Below, piece by piece: positions 62,188 to 64,000 of a stretch of 64,000 nucleotides of DNA (within the stretch, counting starts at the first letter, position 1; each line of letters starts with the position of its first letter). The stretch spans positions 62,001-126,000 of the forward strand of contig JBAPTR010000199.1 in assembly GCA_049282265.1 (NCBI GenBank). The letters run 5' to 3'. Source of the DNA: CAYUCJ01 sp049282265. Its GTDB lineage: Bacteria; Desulfobacterota; DSM-4660; Desulfatiglandales; Desulfatiglandaceae. A program made the position numbers and the translations under genes. Below the pieces are notes generated by a model. That model had not been told where the DNA came from. It made no database searches and saw nothing but the letters and a program-made list of their open reading frames with translations.

Positions 62188-63681
62188 TTACATTTGGATT
62201 CCGGCCATAAGTGGCCCTATTTGTTCTATTTTGTCTTTGTCATCTGCTGAAAAAAGACCCATGATCCGGCCACGGAACATGACCGCGATCCTGTCTGAAA
62301 GGGTCATCGCCTCTTTCAAATCGCCGGTGATGAGCAGGATTCCAGCCCTCTCCCTGGCCTTCAGGAGTATCTTCCACACCTCCTCGGTTGCGCCGATATC
62401 CAGGCCCTGGGTGGGTTGATCAGCTACAATCAGCCGAGGTCTCCGGAAAAACTCCCTTGCCAGGACCATCTTCTGAAGATTGCCACCCGAGAGTTGCCTG
62501 GCCAGGATTCTGGTGTTCGGAGCCTTAATATGAAACTGCTCTATGAGTTCCGTTACCTTGGCTTCGGCCTTCGAGCGCATGAGCCAGGGTCCCCGGGTAA
62601 ACTCTTCGCGTGTCGTCAAGAGAAAATTGTCGACGAGGTCAAGCCCCAGACAGGTCGCAAGGCCAGCTCTATCTTCCGGCACATAGCTCAGGCGCGCAGC
62701 CCATTGTTTTCTGGAGAAGAATTTTCGCCAGGCCTGCCCAAGTATTCGAACCTCTCCAACTGAAGGAGATTCAAGTCCGCAAATCACTTCAACAAGGCGC
62801 TTCTGGCCGTTTCCCGCCACGCCCACGACACCCAGGATCTCACCCTGACGCAGATCGAAGCTCACATCCTTTAGAACCGTATCTGAAAGGTCTTCCACCC
62901 GGAGGATGATCTGCTTGGGCTCCATGGGTTCACGCTCCACCTCCAGAAGGACTTCCCGGCCCACCATGCGCCTGGCCAGGTCGGCCTTGGAAACAACCGC
63001 GGAAACATCCATCTGATCCACCACGATCCCTTTTCTCAGGATGGCAATTTCATCCGCTATGGACGTGACCTCCTCAAGTTTGTGACTGATGAAGATAACC
63101 GCCTTTCCCTGATGGGCCATGGTGCGCATCGCATCAAACAATTGAGAAATCTCCCGGGGCGTCAGCACTGCGGTCGGCTCATCGAAAATCAGGACCCGGG
63201 CGTTCCGGTGGAGCAGTTTCAGGATCTCCACGCGCTGCTTTTCCCCCATGGACAGATTGCCTATTCTTTCTTCCGGATCGATCTCCAGACCGTACTTCTT
63301 CGAGAGTTCCTCGACCTCAGCGGCCATGTCCCTGGGCTTGAGCCAGAATCTTCTCTTCTGCCCCAGAAATATATTCTCGGTAACGGTCATGGCCTCCACC
63401 AGCATGAAGTGCTGGTAAACCATGCCGATACCGGCCTTAATGGCTATCTGGGTGGAATAGTTCCTATTCGCGTCGCCCTCCACCACGATCCGGCCGCTGT
63501 CCGGCCGCAAACGGCCGGCGAGTATACTCATCAGGGTGCTCTTTCCTGCGCCGTTTTCCCCAAGCAGCGCCTTGATCCTGCCGGCCCTGATGTCGAGCGA
63601 TATTTCCCTGTTGGCCATGACGCGGCCAAAGGATTTGCTTATGGCTTCAAGTCTTATGAGGGGAGTATCGGCTTTGTTCAT
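62188..63681 (-). CDS. Nucleoside/sugar-type ABC transporter ATPase (two domains)
   Basis: 497 residues with two ABC domains: first Walker A LLGENGAGKST, signature LSMGEKQRVE; second domain has the reduced Walker A GVAGNGQKRL and signature LSGGNLQKMVLAR. It is the YufO/NupO type, usually paired with two permeases and a BMP-family binding protein; these are not in the window on this side. Overlap with gpt by ATGA points to purine nucleoside uptake. Confidence 0.9.
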   Translation of the reverse strand: MNKADTPLIRLEAISKSFGRVMANREISLDIRAGRIKALLGENGAGKSTLMSILAGRLRPDSGRIVVEGDANRNYSTQIAIKAGIGMVYQHFMLVEAMTVTENIFLGQKRRFWLKPRDMAAEVEELSKKYGLEIDPEERIGNLSMGEKQRVEILKLLHRNARVLIFDEPTAVLTPREISQLFDAMRTMAHQGKAVIFISHKLEEVTSIADEIAILRKGIVVDQMDVSAVVSKADLARRMVGREVLLEVEREPMEPKQIILRVEDLSDTVLKDVSFDLRQGEILGVVGVAGNGQKRLVEVICGLESPSVGEVRILGQAWRKFFSRKQWAARLSYVPEDRAGLATCLGLDLVDNFLLTTREEFTRGPWLMRSKAEAKVTELIEQFHIKAPNTRILARQLSGGNLQKMVLAREFFRRPRLIVADQPTQGLDIGATEEVWKILLKARERAGILLITGDLKEAMTLSDRIAVMFRGRIMGLFSADDKDKIEQIGPLMAGIQM

Positions 63682-64000
63682 CCGCCCTCGCCCTTCCGGC
63701 CGACAAGGGGTTGCACGAATTGGGATTCCGAATCCCAGGGGAAGAGGATCCAGGTGTCCTGGCTGACTTCCGTGATATAGGTATCTATCAGGGGCCTGCC
63801 TTCCGGTTTCGCATAAACGGTGGCGAAATGGGCCTTCGGCAGCATATTTCTCACCGACCTGGCTGTCCTTCCGGTGTCCACAAGGTCATCTATAATGAGC
63901 CAGCCTTTGCCATCGCCATTAATGGATTTGAGAATCTCAATTTCACCAACCTGGTCCTGCCAATCATAGGTTGTCACGCAGACCGTATCCACCAGGTGGA
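63678..64000 (-). CDS. gpt: Xanthine-guanine phosphoribosyltransferase (5' end outside window)
   Basis: 107 C-terminal residues. LIIDDLVDTGRTA is the PRPP-binding motif, and the stretch PKAHFATVYAKPEGRPLIDTY follows E. coli Gpt closely, as does QDTWILFPWD. Salvages xanthine and guanine to nucleotides. Coupled by overlap to the ABC ATPase. Confidence 0.92.
   Translation of the reverse strand, partial: HLVDTVCVTTYDWQDQVGEIEILKSINGDGKGWLIIDDLVDTGRTARSVRNMLPKAHFATVYAKPEGRPLIDTYITEVSQDTWILFPWDSESQFVQPLVGRKGEGG

Overview
The window looks like chromosome of an anaerobic, probably sulfate-reducing member of the Desulfobacterota (former Deltaproteobacteria). This is inference from gene content: three enzymes of the anaerobic benzoyl-CoA pathway (had, oah, dch), the siroheme-dependent heme pathway (ahb genes with hemB), an in-frame TGA at the redox-Cys position of a FrnE/DsbA-type protein (a likely selenoprotein), and several acyl-CoA ligases and a Liv-type ABC transporter. 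No rRNA, tRNA, CRISPR, transposase or prophage gene was recognised. Genes are dense, and short overlaps (ATGA) are common.

Layout. 1-5.8 kb (minus): chemotaxis genes cheY, cheA, cheD and an HDOD gene, plus an upstream gene that fuses CheD to HDOD. 6.3-8.3 kb (plus): nadE and a small membrane protein. 8.4-12.5 kb (minus): heme synthesis, in transcription order ahbC, hemB, ahbD and one siroheme decarboxylase subunit. 12.7-14.5 kb (minus): a ClpX-like ATPase without a zinc domain. 15.2-21.1 kb (plus): purL, purQ, a 46-residue basic protein and a thiolase. 21.1-31.6 kb (minus): recO, an acyl-CoA ligase, then a lipoprotein and a complete Liv-type ABC importer with an embedded AMP-forming acyl-CoA ligase. 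32-33.4 kb (minus): dgt and a small gene. 33.8-44.6 kb (plus): a long housekeeping run, rpsB-tsf-pyrH-frr-uppS-cdsA-dxr-rseP-tsaB, then psd-pssA-rsmD-coaD and ihfA. 44.6-45.3 kb (minus): rlpA. 45.5-49.9 kb (plus): an SDR with had, oah and dch behind a visible promoter and palindrome. 50-54.8 kb: a J-domain protein (plus), then a UPF0280 protein, guaA and guaB (minus). 55-64 kb: the predicted selenoprotein, dinB, a BASS-type transporter, a PhcB-like methyltransferase beside a membrane hybrid histidine kinase, and a nucleoside-type ABC ATPase with gpt at the edge.

The most striking non-gene structure is a dispersed, largely palindromic repeat of about 260-310 bp. Six copies are full or nearly full and three are partial. 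All lie between genes, in both orientations. Two copies carry an extra 135-bp module with two hairpins, and one remnant supplies the ribosome binding site of guaA. The strongest single-gene surprise is the selenoprotein candidate at 55146-55802, which ordinary gene calling would truncate or miss.
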